Shown: positions 23,722-35,685 of the stretch, piece by piece
Position numbering within the stretch: the stretch's first letter is position 1
Layout of the letters: each line of letters starts with the position of its first letter
Program-made: the position numbers and the translations under genes
The notes under the pieces: model-generated
Told to the model about the DNA's origin: nothing
Database searches by the model: none
Seen by the model: the letters and a program-made list of their open reading frames with translations, nothing else
Source of the DNA: Lepidurus packardi
Taxonomy: Eukaryota > Arthropoda > Branchiopoda > Notostraca > Triopsidae
DNA: 64,000 nucleotides
Direction of reading: 5' to 3'
Assembly (NCBI GenBank): GCA_023053545.1
Contig: JAKZAN010000198.1
Location: forward strand, 1 to 64,000

Positions 23722-23844
23722 AGAGTGGAGTGAAGAAACTATCTGTTATGGGATTATGGCTACGTAGCGATATCTACATTAGTATAAAACTATACTATTA
23801 CAAAATGATGGGTTGATACTCGATGGTGCTTTGATAAAAAACTA

Positions 23845-25403
23845 TCACATAGTATTTCCTGTTAGATTCCTCAATAAATATAGATTCCTTCGCTTCGACC
23901 ACTCAAACATCCCAGAACCACCCAGGCTCTTGCACTTCAATATCTTTATGATGTGGTTCTCGTCCAGGTCTAGGCACTCGTACAGCTTCATCGCTGTCTT
24001 GGCGATGCTCCTCAGCTACACATAGTCCAACACGATTTTCGTTGATTACTACTCCGCTCTATTATAGGGAAGATTAGATCTTCGCACGTTGAAGTTTAGA
24101 TGGATCTTGGGCTTCATATTCTCCAGATTGTCAAATCTTTCGGCTAGGTAGGTTCTATCCTATTTTCTAGCAACCCCATTCTTCGGTGTCTCCTTATTAG
24201 TAATTGTCGGGCACATGCTCTGGAAACCACTGATGTTGTTATTGGTCAAAGTCTGGGAGATGCTATTCCTAGACAGAGACTCTCTCTATCTCTCCGAAAT
24301 GATTTTATCGACCCTGTTACAGAATATGTTTTCGAGTTCGTTCTTCTTACTACAGTCATTGGTTTGACGCCTCTGCACCTCTCTTCCCGAAATATTCATC
24401 TCCAAAAGACTTATCTATCCAGACCGCTGGTGGTAGAACCGAGAGTGTTTGTGCAATATACTTTTGGGGATTAAGAAAGGCTTATCGGGTTGCGGCTAAG
24501 GGCACTCATCGAGGCTGGGCACGTCTTCTAGCGACTGAGTCTTCTAATATAGTATTTTGTTCACGGTTTGAGTCTTGCGCGAATAGGTCCTTGTGAGTTT
24601 GCGGGTTTTGACGTTAGAGGAAGAAAAGGGGACTCCGACGACTACACCTGAGTCTAGGTAGTTTTGGACGATGAGGAAGGGAGTGTCTGTGGAGTTGGAT
24701 GGTTTGGGAGAGGATAGACTAGAGGGGAGTGGGCGGTGATGGGGGTTATCGAGTTCCCTCTGGTGTTTAAGGTAGACCTTGAGCAGCTCAATGCGGGAGG
24801 TGAAGTAGTCTTTGGTATGGTTTTCGAGGATTTGGACGAGGTAGCCTAAACATTGTTACTGATAATGGCTTGCGAGTCAGTTTCCAGAATGATACAAATT
24901 GTCCAAAAATGCAAATGCTTAATTGACTCTATTCGTTTGGCCAGCCCAAAAAATAACTCTGCTCCTCACTTACAATAAATTCGATTCCTGTTTTTGTACC
25001 TTATCCTATGATCGCGAGTTCTTCACCTTCTCGATTCTGCTGCAGTTATACTCGTCGTTCATCGCATGCATGTACGCCTGCAGTACTCCTATTGCTGACT
25101 CTACTGTCTTCCCGCCACGTTTGTCCATGCTAAAACAAGGTGATATCCTCTTGATCGTGCAGTGGATCAGCAGATGCAGGCTTCTGAATCGTGAATTTAG
25201 GTGCGGGAGTTGCTAGAGAGTAGATACTTGCTGGTTTCAAAAAGAACTGCTGATTTGATTTGGCGGAGACAGTTGAAGAGGAAGACGTTGCATTTGACGA
25301 TGTCGTAGTTCCTGCGCGTCTCGTTTTTGGCGGCCATTTCGATTCGCTGGGGTTTTTCGAAGGAAGAGCATTCGACCCACTTGAGGTCGTCGAGGCGTTC
25401 CAT
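23845..25403 (-). CDS. Basic protein of unknown function
   Basis: About 457 aa with two introns: one of 44 nt near 25,185-25,228 and one of about 141 nt in the 24,867-25,007 area whose ends are not certain. The N-terminal ~100 residues are helical with several Cys (MERLDDLKWVECSSFEKP); the rest is Ser/Pro/Lys-rich and looks mostly disordered, with a helical C-terminus (AMKLYECLDLDENHI) before TGA 23845-23847. About ten in-frame UAR codons. No recognised domain; it could be a DNA-, RNA- or cytoskeleton-binding protein, but nothing visible decides this. Confidence 0.55.
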
Positions 25404-25738
25404 GATTATGAGCCGTATTTTCTAGATTATGTGTTTGGGTTCGATGAGGGACATGGCGGCAGAAACTTAGGACAGCGATTTCGAAGAATAGTAATATATA
25501 ACATATCACTGATTTTTCGAGGATCGAAAAGGATTTTGTTTCTTTTTCTTTTTTATCTCTAGCAGTATCCATGCCACTCTCTGTGTCTATTAATGCGCCT
25601 GCTATAGTCTAGCGTATTCTCTTCATGTCCAGCATAACATGTTTCTCTTGGTGTTAACACTAGTTTATGCACAATACTTTATAATCTGCCCATATCCTCT
25701 CGCGATCTATTCAAAAACAGTCCCCATCGCACTGACCC
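25404..25738. promoter_or_regulatory. Divergent intergenic region
   Basis: 335 bases between the divergent starts of the unknown minus-strand gene and the Prp39-like gene. Both promoters should lie here; no specific motif recognised. Confidence 0.45.
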
Positions 25739-27266
25739 ATGGTAGAGTAAAATTCCAGCCTCACTGTCTTCCTCAAAGAAGTTGAACTCCTCTCCTACAT
25801 CGAGGCCTAAACCAAATGGAACATCTTCCTCTAGCTCAAAAAATAGGTATCATCTCTCTCACAATCTCCAATACAGGAAAACCTTTAACGCTACATTTCA
25901 TACCTTGAAGCCTACTTAGAACGCTACCCCTTCTCTCTTGGCAAGTGGAAGCAGTACTTGGCACTCCACGAAGACACAGCTACTGCCTGCAACAACGCAC
26001 TGACCAAAATGCCCAAGTCCCCGTAAATGTGGCGGATGTACCTTAACTACGTGGAGTCGACCGAGGAAAAGGCTAAGTACCGAAAGTAGCTGTAGAGAGC
26101 ACTGCTGGAAATCGGAACAGACCTGCACTCTATAGACCTGTTCAAAGAATACTATCAGATGATTACAGAAAACTTTACACGATACGAATTCTTCAAGCGT
26201 CTATTCACGAAGCCTCTGATAGGATTGGAGGAGTTCCTCAGCATCTTCCATCAATGGATCGAGAACATGCAGGACCAAGAATTGTACTATTTATACGCCC
26301 GGGAGACAAAGGGACAGGGTAATGACAGCAACTACGCACTTTTCTTCAAAAACGAAATCAATCGACCTTATCAGAAGGCCATCGACTATCGAGAGAAGAA
26401 ACTAGCTATAGAGTCTAAGGTAAAAACTATATGCCATCCCCTTCTGATGCTCATAGATCAATAACTTCTACTTCAACGACAGCCCAGAACGAGTAGCAGA
26501 GTACCAGGTTTGGAAATAGTACATTAAGCTAGAGAGGAAGTATGGACTAGCAGAACACATTACCTACTGCTACGAAAGGGCTCTGATGAGCCACCCAGAA
26601 CGCACTGAACTCTGGGAAGAAGCCTTCTACTACCTGGAGAACGAGACAGGCAAGTATGTGAGAGTACTCGCAATGCTCAGAAATAATAGCCATTTCTTTT
26701 TGCACTTCAGTCCTCAGCTTTACTATTATTGGTGTGACCTAGAAGAGCGGGAGAGCCCTGCCAAGGCGAGACAAATGTACACTGCGATCAACGCTGTCAA
26801 GCCACTGTTAGAAACCTTCCTGAGACAGGTGCAGTTCGAGATTCGCGAGAAGGAGTGGACCAACGCGAAGAATCTATACGATCAGATGCTTATCACGTAC
26901 CAGACTAATCTGGAAACCCTGTGTTTTGTTCTAGTCGAATACGCCTACTTCGTTATCAAGAGGTTCAAAGATTTGGAATACCCTAAGAAGCTGCTCAAAA
27001 GTTACTTTGATGGACTCCCCTTCAACGAATTCCTATTCACGAGCTACCTTGAGTTCCTAAAACAGTTTGACACGAAGGAAGGGTACATCGATGAGGTGAT
27101 GGGAGTGATCGTCGAGGGCCTGCAGAAAGCCAAGAGATCGTTGCTCGACTCAGACTTCCGAAGAGTAGTGAACATAGCCAAGATGCATATCCGAGGAGTG
27201 TTCGGGTCTGTTTACCTGATCAAGCTGTCGTAGCGAAAAATAGTGGAACTGGAAGACAAGATCTGA
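25739..27266 (+). CDS. Prp39-like HAT-repeat pre-mRNA splicing factor
   Basis: 486 aa after introns of 30 nt (near 25,845) and 37 nt (near 26,420), closing exactly at TGA 27264-27266. The protein is an array of HAT (half-a-TPR) repeats: the LERYPFSLGKWKQYL unit, then a unit ending RALLEIGTDLHS that matches the Prp39 signature, then VWKEYIKLERKYG and later weaker repeats. Prp39 is a U1 snRNP component that helps 5' splice-site recognition, fitting a genome with many short introns. Two UAR codons fall where HAT repeats usually carry Glu (ERAL and WKEY). Related HAT proteins (Clf1/CRNKL1, CSTF3) have different repeat signatures, so Prp39 is the best call. Confidence 0.82.
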
Positions 27267-27363
27267 AGTATGGGAGTGTATATGTATTATCCTAAATATA
27301 CTCGCACAATGTCACTCTTTTCCGAGGCGGTCGTATTCTTAAATAGCGGTTATAAATAAAAAA

Positions 27364-30300
27364 TCATAGCATCCGTAGATAGTTCAGGGAGCTCGCCAGC
27401 TATTTGGCAGAGTAGCTCACAGCCACGTCCAGGTCTCGATTCGATACGCTGCTATGCTGCCCGTACTTGTCGTACACGCTCACCTTGGGTCGGTGGTAGT
27501 GTGTCCTGACCTAGGACAGGTTCTTCTTGAGGGAGGGGTGCAGAACAACTACGACTGGGGGCGATAAGATTTAGTCCAGACATCGCATCAAGGACGGATA
27601 GTCCTGATATTTGGTCATGTTGAACTTCCCGGGATATTCTTTTGCTACTGCCTGCATAATTTCATTCTCCTCAAAATAGTATAGAAGGGTAGGCTTCGGA
27701 CGACGGATATTGGAGCCGGACTGATTGATCTGGTTGATATAGCTTGCTATTTCAGAAGGGCTCCTCGTGCATAGGTCAACAGTAGGTAGGCCAAATTCAG
27801 AGTCCTTGTCCCTCAGCAAGAACAACAGTTTATCGCCTAGTTTGCTGGCGCGTATAGTCTCATTATAATCTTCGGACGTCATAACAATAACATTCTGGGA
27901 GTCTAACTTCAACTTTTGCTTCAATTCGTCACGGCCGAATAACTGATAGGAAGGAATCGATGATGGAATTAGGGACTTGAGCCGTTCGCTGATCAGGATA
28001 TTAGTTGGCTTTTGATGAGGGGAAGTTAGCACAGTGTTTGTCGGAATGTACTCGGAAGAAGGTATAATCCTTTGGCTGTTAGCTCTTTTGGACTCCAGAT
28101 AGCTTTTGAGTTAATCAGATGCTTTTTTGGGGTTTTATTGGAAAATCCATTTGAATTTCGGGTGTTTAGAGATCTGATTCTGCATGCTCTTGTTTTTGGC
28201 GAATATGACGCATTCGAAGTAGGGTAGCTCTTTAAACAGGTCCGTAGCCTAAGGGATGTCATCGGCTAACAGGAGAACGGGTTGTGTCGGATCAATCTTC
28301 TTCGAAACAGCCAGCAGCTCGTTCAAACTATAATACTTCTGTATTTTGTTGGTCTTTTCGGAAAACAGCAGGGTAGCAACCTCTTGTATCAGGGGGTTCA
28401 TTTTCTTGATGATCACTTGGTATGTGGTGGGTGTGATTGTAGGAGAGGGTATGACTATCTTCTGCTGGCTGCTGGCAGGTGGAGACTTTAAAGAAGTCGA
28501 ACTGGGAATTTAGTTTCTCTAGACTACCACTCCGTAAAGACTGGCGAGTTTACTTTTGTGTTTTCTTAGTTCTTAGAAATCTCGTATAGCTATTTATTTG
28601 GAGCCATTGGCAGGACGGTTGAGTTTCACAATAGTGACATTTGGTTCCAACACTGCTGGAACTTTTGTCTCGTCGATGGGGAACAAATAGATTTTAGAGT
28701 AATCCTTGAATCTCGTATACTTCAAGTCCTCCGTTGAGGAGTACACCTGCATTTTATCCCGAGGACCCATCATCGGATACAGTGATTGCTTTATATGTGA
28801 TGCCGATGCGGGGACTAAGAAAAGAACTGAGTTCTGCGGAGCCTCTTGCTTTGAGTCCACGGAATAAGGTTTTATATCTCGCCTATTGACAGTGTATTCC
28901 TCGGCCAGGGCATTGGTTCTCGAAGATTAGAGGTTTCTAGGAGTGTTTATGTAGTACTCCGAAGGAGAACTTGGGTCCCGAAGGTCCCTGCCGGATGTGT
29001 TATTAGCGAGCGGAGTGGCGTTGAGGTTTGAGTTAGGACTGTTGTTAATGATCTTAAAATGTGGTTCGGTTCTGTTGTTAGTGGTAGTTACCCTTACATA
29101 TTGGGGATTTCCATCGATGAGTGTTCTATGGTTGGAAATAGAACTGGAGTGGTTGCTTTTCTCTCGGGAATTGTCTAATGCTATAAACTAGGTGTGGTTG
29201 GGTTTGGGGCTTTGAATATGTGAGTATACAGTCACTCCTCCCTCGATTCTCTTTTCATAGCCCTATCGATCCATCATCTAGTCCCGCGTTCTACTGTTAC
29301 TTAGTATAGCTGTTGAGTTGGTACCCAGAACCGGCAAACTGGTGCCCCCACTGTGGATGGTGACCTTACTGTGTAAATTTTGGTGATTGGGAGAATCGCT
29401 CCTAGATATTACCGTTATGCCTTTTGAGGTTGAGGTAATGGGTTCTGAAGGTAAATAGTTATACTGGATCGGATAGCTGTTTCTTTCAGATGGTGGATTC
29501 GTGACAGGTGTTGATGCTAGAGTTTGGTTTCTATTTTCCTTCAAGTAATAGACTATTTGACCGTTCTAGTAGCGCTTTTCGTACCTGACTGGATCATACC
29601 ATTTGGGGTCTTGGCTCAATACTACGTTCGGAGAAGAAATAGGAGGCGAGACGTACATAGTGTAATCATTGTGATAGGACGACTCATGCTTATAGACAGC
29701 GTCGTTCAACACAAACTAATTTGAACTATTATTTTTGCGCAAAGAGGGGACTTCCACCATATTTTCAAGATCGCCCAGCTAGTCAATTGGCTAGTTGGTA
29801 AAAGAAGCAGGAGGAGATCTCACGTTTCTTTTAAATAGCTTTGGAATCGTGACGGGAACTTTCTTTTCGGGTTGGGCTGTCGCATTTGGTTTGACTATGT
29901 GCAGATTTGCAGGGGCAGGGATATTATAGGGTTCGTGGGGCACCTTAACGAATGGCGAATCAGGGGCCGTCAGGGAAACTGAGTAGTCGGGAGAAAAGGT
30001 AGGAGAGTTAGTCATGACTATCTTAGAGTTGGTTGTCTGTACCCCTTCTCCCAGAGGCAGAGAGTAGTCTAATGTCTGTGTTGACCGAGGCTGAGTATCG
30101 ATGACTGTCTGAACGAAGTTGGCGAAATTCTTAGATGACTCGGGCCCTCTGAGTACCAGAGTTTATTCCTATTTCTGGACCTCTAAACTTACATGATTGT
30201 TCATATGCTTCGATTCTTCACTCTTTCTACTTTACTTAGATTCTCTTAAGGTGTTAAGTCCTGCTGTCCTAAACTACCTTGACTTTGGATCCCGGGACAC

Positions 30301-33300
30301 TATCCATTCCATAGTATTACTCTTGCCGATATTAGTATCATAGCTTGGTGGCCGCTTCATTCTATTGTTAGAATTCTACCAGGCTTGGCTAAACTACATA
30401 GTGTCCTGGATATTCCGATTGCTAGTCTGCTGCTAGGAATCCTTCTTCACAGATTTTACACTTATGGAGCTAACTGTCTGTTTCTCCTTGTTACGCAACG
30501 GTGTCGAGATATCGTTATTGCTTTTCTTGAGTGAGTCCTTCGCCATAATGGTTTTGAACTCCCGAGTCCCGGTGAAGGGTCTGAAAACATCCCACTACAT
30601 CTCATAGGTAGGTTCTGGGAACTATTCCCTATTAGGTTCTCTACTGACGTACGACTATAAGACTGATCCCACCACCATGTCTACTGCAAGATTGTTATCG
30701 ACTTTGGATTTGTTCTATTTGAGAGTTGAGTAAAGGTCTTGTTTAAACGACCATGAGACTGGTTGGTATGACTTATAGTCCAAATCCTTGAGAGTATGGT
30801 ATTTTCCAAACTACTGACTTCTGGCAACGTGCCATTACATCTTAGGTAGCCGTTAGCGAGAAGCATTGATAATCGAATTGGAAGCAGGGATGGAGTCGAT
30901 ACTTTGAGTATTTTTAACAGCAACCTTCGGAATTTGATCTGGAAGGGTGACTTTGAAGAGAGCAGGGTTCATCCTTTGAGTCTAATAGAGGCTATTCTTA
31001 TTTGCTGTGTCTCTCTTCACCATCCAATAATGCACATCAGGGCTCTTAACTTAGACTTCGACATCCTTCTGTTTCGGAATATCACTTTTTTGTACTGATG
31101 ACGATGTCCCTGATACCTGCCGAGTATTCAATATTGTAGTATTGGTTTAAAGCACGGGATTTGCTGGCTGGGGTTTAACATGCTGCAGCTTGTAGTTCTG
31201 GTCTTCAGGGCTTCGCTTCAAGATCCACTCATGATCGTACTTCGAGTCTCTTGTGTTGTTCACTCTGATCTCGTGTCTTGCTCTGGTGGCCACAGCCTCT
31301 GGGACTGAAGATAACACTCGACTGGGTTTCACGCTATCGCTTTCTGTGATATACTTAGACTATCCTTTAGGTTTGAAGACAAGCCAATTATGTAGATAAG
31401 GGTTCTGTTTAGTTTAGGTTTGAGAAGGTTTGGAAGGTAGAATTGTATTTCCACTTTCACTGCTTGTTTACCTTCTTAAACTGCTATAATCGTAGGCGTA
31501 CTAGTTCGTGTTAACCCGAGAAAGAACCTCTGGCACAGAAATTCGGGGTTCAAGTTTTGTTGGAGGGACAACCATCGGGGTGGATTGAGTTAATAAGGCT
31601 TGCTCGAAACGCATAGGATCAGTGACTATTGGAGGTGCATACCTATTCATGTTGTCTGAAATAGTGTGCCCCTCTGAAGATCGATAATCTTTGAGATATT
31701 AGAAGCCGATCTCAGCCTTCTTCGAAGCAGGAATACTCTAGAACTCGCTTTGCGGTATAGTTCTATAGATTCCAGTATTTGGCTACCGGTAGATGACCCA
31801 TTGATAATTCCTGAAATTTCGATTGTTCGAAGCATCAGGGTGGAATGACATGTTGGCCATAGTCTACTCAGGCTTCGAAATCGAGAAGTCCTTGTACTCA
31901 GTTTGACCGAATCCTGCAGTAGAAGATTTATAGCTGAGGTCGCTATTCTAAATTTGAGGTAATACAGGAGCTGGAAACTTGCATACAGGAACGCGTGGTT
32001 CTTCTCTTACAACGCTCTTATTAGAGTATAGGTTCATTTCGATATCAGTATCAGGACTATTGAGATGCTTGCCAGCGAGATAGTTCTGGTGGCTAAGAGT
32101 AATGTAACCTGTGCGACCTTTGGGTACTACTTCCCACTCCATTTTGACAGACTTGGTGTTTTAGGGTTGTATTTGATCGACACTGACTTCCTTTCTGGGC
32201 TCAATATCCATTAAAATACTGGGCTCAATGACAGATTACTCTTTCCTGTTGAGCTAATAGTTGCGGGCGTTGTCTGGAATTTTGTCTAAAGCTTTGTACT
32301 CTTGAGAGACTGCAAATCTATCAAACAAACAGGACAGTGTCAAAAATTAAAACAAATTATTACCCTGGAATGACTGAATCATTCCCGAAATTCGTATTTC
32401 CTATTTGCGCCTGACTATTGACTCCGAAAGTAACTCGCTGATGTAGACTGCGCGAGCTGCTGGGTAGCTTTTTGGAACTAAGACCATTGCCGTGTAGATA
32501 CTATCGAATTTCATCAGGATTCTGGGTGACCAGCTCAATCGATGGATGGGCAATCGTGGAGTCTGGGTTGAGCAGATCGCCGAAGAAAATGCAAGATGGG
32601 ATATTCGGTTTTTTGCCTACACTGCCGATGACAGATCGAATTTTATGGTATGGAGAGAGCAGAATAGACTTCTATGGGAACGCTCTTTTGCTATCAGGGA
32701 CCAGGCTAAAGGGAATACCAAGTTGTTGGACCAACTCCTCAAATACGGGATTCTCCTTTTCCTCTAGGACGAATAGCTTAGGAGGTGCTTCGGGACTTTT
32801 CAGGACTCCTTTGTTCGGAGTGAAGTTGAGTTTTCGAACCGACTCCAATCTGATCCTGTACTTACTCGTTGGACTCTGGGATTTGACTCCACTGTTATTT
32901 TTTTGACGTGAGTTGTCTACCGGATTGGTGAGGGGGTTATTGTTGCGCACAGCAGACAGTTTGATTGATGACGTCTTCTCAAGGGTAGGGTTGGCTGGGA
33001 AGTACTCACTACTGCCCAGAACGTATCTACTGCCAAAACTAGGGGAGATTCTTCGCAGATAACTCTCAAGTGCCTCCTCGATAACTGGCAGCTTAGTAGC
33101 ATTGATCTTGTATATCTTGCTATAGTAGTTCTCGGGAGTTTTGCTGAAGGGGTCGAAGTGGATAGTTATGATGTTCTCGCTGTGGAGTTTTGTGAGGTGG
33201 GGCTCGACCTGTTCAGTGTCTGAATGGTTGACGATAAAGATAGTTTTAGTATCGCTCTGCCGACCCAGCACGTCCTGGTATGCTTTGACCTCTTCGAACT

Positions 33301-33850
33301 TGATGTTGGACTCGTTCTTGTACTTAAAATAAAGGTTATTCATGAAGTACCCGAAGTCCTTGTTGGTCGACTTCAGAATGGATATCACCAAATTCTTGAG
33401 TGGACCTGTGCTCTGGGCCTCTAAATTAAACTTACGCATCCCGATCATGTGGATGCTCTTCGAAGTTTGGAGTTTGAGGCTTTGGCTCCAGTAGTTATTG
33501 ATGCACTCGAAGATCTCCTTTTTAGTCGAAGCGGTGAAGTAGAAATCGTCGAGCTAGGGCAGCGGTGCGGGGTACATGATTAGTCTAGTTTTGAAGGATC
33601 TACTCATCTCTTGGAAGCGGGCGCCGAGGACAGGGTCGAGTTGGAGTTTTTTTGTTAAAAGGAGTATGACATATTTTTGCTCGGGGTCTACGAGGTCGAG
33701 GAGGGAGTGGAGTGCCTGTACTTCGCCGTTGCGTATCTTACAGTTGCGGTACCTGCTGATGAGTTCCTCGTGGATGTTGCTGATCTCGGGGTATTTGACT
33801 GGACTATTGTAGACTATGAGTATTTCGAGAGGTTCGTGGATGCCCGACAT
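27364..33850 (-). CDS. Giant protein: alpha/beta modules flanking W-x-V repeats
   Basis: 2,146 aa with a single 46-nt intron near 32,364; ATG 33850 to TGA 27364-27366, exact frame. Three parts. (1) N-terminus (about residues 1-480): several alpha/beta units whose core strands read LEILIVYNS, YVILLLTK, KTIFIVNHSD. (2) Middle (about 480-1,700): low-complexity Ser/Asn/Pro sequence with about eight irregular repeats around a Trp, for example MEWEVVPKG, YQWVIYR, HYWMVKRD, MEWIVSRD, and a second repeat pair YEKRYENG / YEKRIEGG. (3) C-terminus (about 1,660-2,146): more alpha/beta units, VLFLVPAS, PVLLLADD, VIVMTSEDY, VVVLHPS. It carries about 70 in-frame UAR codons. I do not recognise any family. 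A scaffold role is only a guess from composition. Confidence 0.8.
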
Positions 33851-33918
33851 TCCTAAAATTTGACTAGGCTCTATTGAATTTGAGGAGCTTAACTTATTTT
33901 TATGATTACTTATTCTGA

Positions 33919-34176
33919 GACACTAACTTTTTGTTCCTCCACTGCCATAATTTACTGATTTCCAGTTCTGCCTTTGCTGATCCCTTGCTCCCGACCGTTA
34001 TCAATCTCCTCTTCAACTAGATTCCCCCAAAGATCAGTACTCTGGCCAACAACCAAAGTCCACTCAAAGTCAAGTATTTCGGCTTTACCGTGTCGCTTAG
34101 ACAGTTAGGATCTACGAGTTGTAAACATCAAAATGTTCGTGATATTGGCTCCAAGAAGCTCTTGAAAATCTATTGA
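33919..34176 (+). other. Orphan open frame, possible exon
   Basis: A TGA-to-TGA open frame in the gap between the giant gene and the next plus-strand gene reads like coding sequence in its centre (ADPLLPTVINLLFNE, then KVKYFGFTVSLRQLG) and stops at TGA 34174-34176. There is no in-frame ATG, so it would need an upstream exon, and no convincing splice site was found. It could be the last exon of a small gene, an old exon, or chance. The rest of the 380-base gap (33,851-34,230) shows nothing else. Confidence 0.25.
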
Positions 34177-34230
34177 TAATCATACAACTACCCGATACAC
34201 CAATAAAAATCCCTTCTTTCGTACTTATTT

Positions 34231-35512
34231 ATGATGTACAAGCAGCCCAGCGTACAACTCCTTGTCAGGCGGAAAAGAGTCGCTATTGGGAGCCAAATCG
34301 ATGAAGATCTCCGCTCCTCGACACAATAATCTACTCTCCCATATACGACCCGATAAATCTCCTATGGCCCTTCCATTTTTGGACCCGAAAACATGCTCGG
34401 CTTTTGCTACCAGAAAAAACCATACTCCGTCAACGATATAAACCGCCCAACTTCCGTAGCCCTAGATATCCCTCGTGGACTTCAGTCAGTCTCTGGCCAT
34501 GTCGAATCTAACAAGAGGCGTTGGGAAGCAGAATTAATTGCATGTCCCCTCCTCACTTCAAATACAGCCCTACAGTTGGCAGGCGAACCGATATCATTTC
34601 TGGTTCGTGAACGGGTGCTCGCTACAATGCTACCAAATACTCAGAACATTGGCGACAGACTGTTCTCGATGTGCTATCGCAGGGCGCGCGTAGTGCTCTA
34701 GGGCCGAGGGACGAGCTTCTACTTTGAGAGGTCGATGATCTGCGCCAGATAGGAAGTGTCCCGCGTTCTGTCTCCAAGTAAAGCCTCCTCTAATACTCTA
34801 AACTCAGACCCAACTGCCTGTGCAAGTTGATTTGATGCGTGATTCCAGAATTTCAGAAAGAATTCCCCACCGTCGTGCAAGACCTATAGTCGGTCTTCGT
34901 CGCTTTCTGCGTCCATCGCTTCGACATCGCTGTTCGCCGCCACATCACTCGTCTTATTGTGCTTCTGCATGCCTTTCTGAATCGCAATTCCAAACTGTAA
35001 CAAAACCTACAACTCAAAATTTTATCAGACTGTTCGTGCACTTGTGTCATATTGTGTGTTCCTTGCCAATCTATCACTTCATTGTGGAAAGCTAGGACGA
35101 GATCAACTCCTTCCGGCTCCGGTTTGAGCAGGACCTGGAAAGCGTACGCGTAGCAATGTTTGTATTCCTGACCCGCAAGCATCCCGAATACTTCAAGTAT
35201 GGTGTCGCTCGATGGTTGCGCAATGTTTTCTCGGTCATCACATACGATGAAACCTGTCCTATCATGGACAGCACCTATGACTCTCTGCTTTGGTCTGACC
35301 GAAGAGACCCCCTGATCGACAAGATCATCAACTTCATGTATTTCTATCGATTCTCGGAGTGGGCTGTTCGGAAAATGTGCATGGCTCTGCTGGTTGGCCT
35401 GGAGAGACACATAATGAGCCAGAACACTACGGATCAAATCATGCAGATCCTTCTTCGTCCCAAATACTACATTGATCTGAAGGCCTTTACATAGTACCTG
35501 TGCGAAAGCTGA
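34231..35512 (+). CDS. Protein of unknown function
   Basis: 388 aa using two introns (83 nt at about 34,778-34,860 and 32 nt at about 35,001-35,032); both have GT-AG ends and the frame closes exactly at TGA 35510-35512. The N-terminal half is mixed and basic with several Cys (CYQKKPYSVND, SMCYRRARVV); the C-terminal half is strongly helical with aromatic residues (FRLRFEQDLESVRVAMFVFL, IINFMYFYRFSEWAVRK). No catalytic or binding motif recognised. Six UAR codons. The model rests on frame closure and composition rather than on homology. Confidence 0.55.
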
Positions 35513-35685
35513 GAAAAAGAAGATGGAGTGCTGAGGAAAACATTGTTTGCACTGTGACCCTCCCCAATTTATATCTATTCTGCAAATACCTTTTAATGCA
35601 ATGGTAGAATCAACGCACTTATTGGGATTGACCCTTTTAAACTATAAAATCTTTCCAACCGTCGGCAGACTCCCTTTAATACTCC

